Below, piece after piece: positions 61,462 through 64,000 of a DNA stretch of 64,000 nucleotides. Location of the stretch: positions 1-64,000 of the forward strand of contig CAZODO010000021.1 in assembly GCA_964578605.1 (NCBI GenBank). The letters are read 5' to 3'. Source of the stretch: JAXMHN01 sp964578605. GTDB taxonomy: Bacteria > Verrucomicrobiota > Verrucomicrobiia > Limisphaerales > SIBE01. Positions within the stretch are counted from its first letter, which is position 1. Each line of letters opens with the position of its first letter. The translations under genes and the position numbers were made by a program. Under the pieces are notes generated by a model. The model worked only from the letters and a program-made list of their open reading frames with translations, was not told the origin of the DNA and searched no databases.

Positions 61462-63590
61462 ATGTCAGATTTCTTCATTCGGCGGCCGATCGTGGCGATG
61501 GTGATTTCGATCCTTATCGTCCTGGTGGGGTGCGCGTCGCTTCTCAAGCTCCCGATTGAGCAGTACCCACAGCTGGCACCGCCGAACATTCAAGTCCAGG
61601 CCAACTATCCCGGTGCCAGCGCTGAAATCGTCGAACAATCCGTGGCGACCCCGATCGAGATGCAGATCAACGGGGTGGACAACATGCTTGATATCCGGTC
61701 GCTGAACAGCAGCGACGGCCGCATGCAGCTGAATGTGAAGTTCCTGGTCGGAACGGACCTCGACACGGCCAATACCCTCACGCAGAACCGAGTGGCGCAG
61801 GCGCAGTCCCGTCTTCCCCAAGAAGTGAATCAGCAAGGCGTTACGGTAAAGAAGGTGAACCCGAGCATGTTGATGGTCCTTTCCATCTACTCGCCTCAAG
61901 GCACCTACGACGACTTGTTCCTCAACAATTGCGCTGTGCTCAATGTGCGGGACGCGCTCCTTCGAGTCCCAGGCATATCGCAGGTTGATCTGAGTGGCGC
62001 GGAATACGGCATGCGCGTCTGGCTGCATCCGGACAAGCTCGCGAATCTGGGGCTGACACCCGCGGATGTCATCGGAGCGATCAAACAGCAGAATCTCCAG
62101 GCTCCCGCGGGCCAGATCGGCGCCGCGCCCTCGGCTCCCGGCCAGGAGTTCACCTATACCGTGCGGGCGCCGGGCCGGTTCAGCACCCCCGCAGAGTTTG
62201 AGAATATTCTCGTCCGGGCCACTGAGGAGGGGCGGCAGGTCCGGTTGAAAGACGTGGCGCGCGTTGAGTTGGGTGGGGAATCCTACAAATCCTTCGGCGC
62301 CCTGAACGGGCAACCGGCCGCGGTGTTGATGCTTTACCTGCTTCCGGGAGCCAACCAGGTCGAAAGCGCCCATGGCGTTTACGGGACGTTGGAGGACTTG
62401 AAACGGTTCTTCCCGGAGGACATCGACTACGCGATCAGTTACGACAGCACCCCGGCCGCGGAAGCCTCCATCGAAGAGATCGTGCATACGCTTTTCGAAG
62501 CCCTCGTCCTGGTGGTGCTGGTCGTGTTCCTTTTCCTGCAGAACTTTAGGGCGACGCTCATCCCCATGTTGACCGTGCCCGTGTCTTTGCTGGGCACTTT
62601 GGCGGTCTTTCCATTGATCGGGTTTTCGGTGAATACCCTGTCGCTATTCGGCCTGGTTCTGGCCATCGGCATTGTCGTCGATGACGCGATCGTGGTGGTG
62701 GAGGCGGTCATGCACCACATCGAGCACGGAATGAGTCCCAAAGACGCGGCGGTGCAGGCCATGAAAGGGGTGTCTGGGCCGGTGGTATTTCATGAGGCTC
62801 AAGGACTGGAGCGAACGCACCACGCCTGAGACGCGCCTGCGCGGCTTGTTGGGATCCCTTGGCCAGAGGCTGGCCTCGATTCCCGACGCCGTCGCTTTTC
62901 CGTTCATCCCGCCGACTTTGCCTGGGTTTGGCTCTGCAGGCGGGTTCAGTTTTGTGCTGCAGGACCGGAGCGGGACGCTTTCGATCAAGGACTTCGGCGC
63001 GCAGGTTGCGGCCTTTATGGCAGAAGCTCGCAGGCGCCCTGAGATCACCTCGTTGTTCACGGCATTTGACCCCAACGTGCCGCAAGTCGATTTGACGATC
63101 GACCGGGAGAAAGTCAGCAAGCTGGGAATCCCCATCACCGACGTATTCAACACCCTCCAGGCCACTCTTGGCGGCGCCTCCGTCAATGATTTCAACCGGT
63201 TCGGCCGCCTTTACCGGGTGTTTGTGCAGTCCGAAGCTCGGTTCCGGCAGAAGCCGGAGGACATCGGTCAATTTTACGTCCGCAGCACCACCACCGGGGC
63301 GATGGTGCCCCTCTCGACCCTGGTCAGCACTCGGCAGGATTCCGGCGCTGAAATGACCGTGCGCTACAACCTTTACCGGTCTGCAGAGATCACCGGCCGG
63401 CCGGCCCTGGGATACAGTTCCGCGCAGGCGCTCACGGCCTTGGAAGAAACGGCCATCCAAGTCTTGCCCCGCGAAGCCAAGAATGCCATCCTGATCGTCG
63501 AATTCGCCAAGGCGAAGCGCGAAGGGGGCCAATCCCTCTTTGACGCCGCCATCGAAGCCGCCAAGCTTCGTTTCCGCCCGATTCTCATAA
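61462..63590 (+). pseudogene. RND (AcrB/HAE1-like) efflux pump gene with three internal losses
   Basis: The reading frame is good from MSDFFIRRPIVAMVISIL to about 62780 (through GIVVDDAIVVVEAVMHHIEH and MKGVSGPVV), equivalent to AcrB residues 1 to about 455. It then jumps, with a frame change, to the MRLKDWSERTTPE region (62792 onward, AcrB about 575) and continues through the second porter domain. A second, in-frame jump joins VLPRE to AKNAILIVEFAKAK near 63475 (AcrB about 845 to 938). The frame is lost again after RFRPILII near 63588. Roughly TM5-7, TM8-10 and TM11-12 are missing. The gene cannot make a working pump as drawn; decay or misassembly are both possible. Confidence 0.85.
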
Positions 63591-64000
63591 TTCCCTGGGC
63601 CTGACGAAGGTCAAATTTAACGACGGCCAAGGCATTACCTCGGAGCTGGATGTCCGCCAGGCCGAGACCCAGGTTTACCTCGCCCAGGCTTCCATCGCGC
63701 AGATCGAACGCGCCATCGCCATCACAGAAAACGCCATTCGTTTCCTCGTTGGCAACAATCCCGGGCCCGTCCCTCGGGGGAAGGCGCTTTCCCATCAACC
63801 GCAGCCGCTCGACATCCCGGCGGGGCTGCCCTCGCAACTGTTGTTGAACCGGCCCGACCTCCGCGCGGCCGAACAGCGCCTGATCGCCGCCCACGCCAAC
63901 ATCGGGGCGGCTCGAGCGGCCTACTTCCCGCAGATCTCGCTCACGGCCGCACTCGGCCTGCAAAGCCTGGAACTGGACGATCTCTTCGATGCCGGGACGT
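63589..64000 (+). pseudogene. TolC/OprM-like outer-membrane factor, N-terminal half missing
   Basis: Immediately after the pump sequence, in another frame, homology resumes inside an RND outer-membrane factor: NSLGLTKVKFNDGQGITSEL, DVRQAETQVYLAQASIAQIE, then LLLNRPDLRAAEQRLIAAHA and FPQISLTAALGLQSLEL. These are the second-half helices of NodT/OprM-type proteins. The start codon, signal peptide, lipid-anchor region and about 200 residues are absent because the junction with the pump falls near 63588. The sequence runs off the window end. Confidence 0.8.

Noticed and set aside
62792..63604. Separate functional half-pump gene
   Set aside because: It begins mid-domain at a motif internal to RND pumps, lacks the membrane helices that must precede and follow it, and has no credible start site.

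Overview
The window reads as a GC-rich chromosome fragment of a Verrucomicrobiota bacterium, most likely the Limisphaerales/Pedosphaera side of the phylum. This is inferred from gene content only: a DUF1559-type pseudopilin with the FTLIELLVV leader, a histidine kinase with a long Reg_prop propeller, a 2228-residue lamin-tail/CotH secreted protein, a Tat-exported Gfo/Idh oxidoreductase beside a DUF1080 protein, a DUF3106 protein, and SSS symporters with a small accessory subunit. No rRNA, tRNA, phage or insertion sequence was recognised.

Layout. 1-2.4 kb: an 11-bp repeat array, a perfect FNR/DNR-type box, then DUF2249, a DNR-like Crp/Fnr regulator and a cysteine desulfurase (+). 2.4-8.2 kb (-): propeller histidine kinase, NarL-type regulator, lone receiver, pseudopilin and MIF-like tautomerase. 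8.3-17.6 kb: two aldo/keto reductases, DUF4404, a CorC/HlyC protein, a phosphohexomutase, DUF883, ThpR and a sugar-phosphate isomerase closed by a strong terminator. 18-22.4 kb (+): small membrane protein, ECF sigma factor, anti-sigma factor, DUF3106 protein, gamma-glutamyltransferase. 22.4-29 kb: AsmA-like pair, RecG, an AAA-FHA protein and a PaaK/CapK-like ligase. 29.5-39.4 kb (+): a ten-gene arylacetate/arylpyruvate module consisting of symporter accessory peptide, symporter, porin, PaaK-ACT, IorAB, a second PaaK-ACT, and a PaaI-type thioesterase. 39.4-43.2 kb (-): hopanoid genes hpnH and hpnJ followed by an MnmC-like methyltransferase. 43.4-51.7 kb: lipoprotein, infA, DUF1080, Gfo/Idh and smc. 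52.5-60 kb: giant LTD/CotH protein and a DUF4239 protein. 60-64 kb: an RND efflux operon with an intact adaptor, a pump missing three segments, and an outer-membrane factor missing its N-terminal half.

The most unusual structure is a set of five intergenic arrays (1, 8.3, 17.8, 29.1 and 52.2 kb) built from 11-bp units. Four show two opposed arms; the fifth starts at the window edge and shows only one. Units differ between arrays, but three sequence types can be aligned after rotation, and the architecture (11-bp period, about 3-6 units per arm, short centre) is constant. They are not CRISPRs and do not match any repeat class I can name. REP-like palindromes of two further types are also present.

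Metabolically the region mixes nitrogen-oxide or low-oxygen sensing, aryl acid handling, hopanoid side-chain synthesis and sugar oxidation. Start codons were often moved inward from the longest ORF to the residue where the family begins, as noted in each entry.
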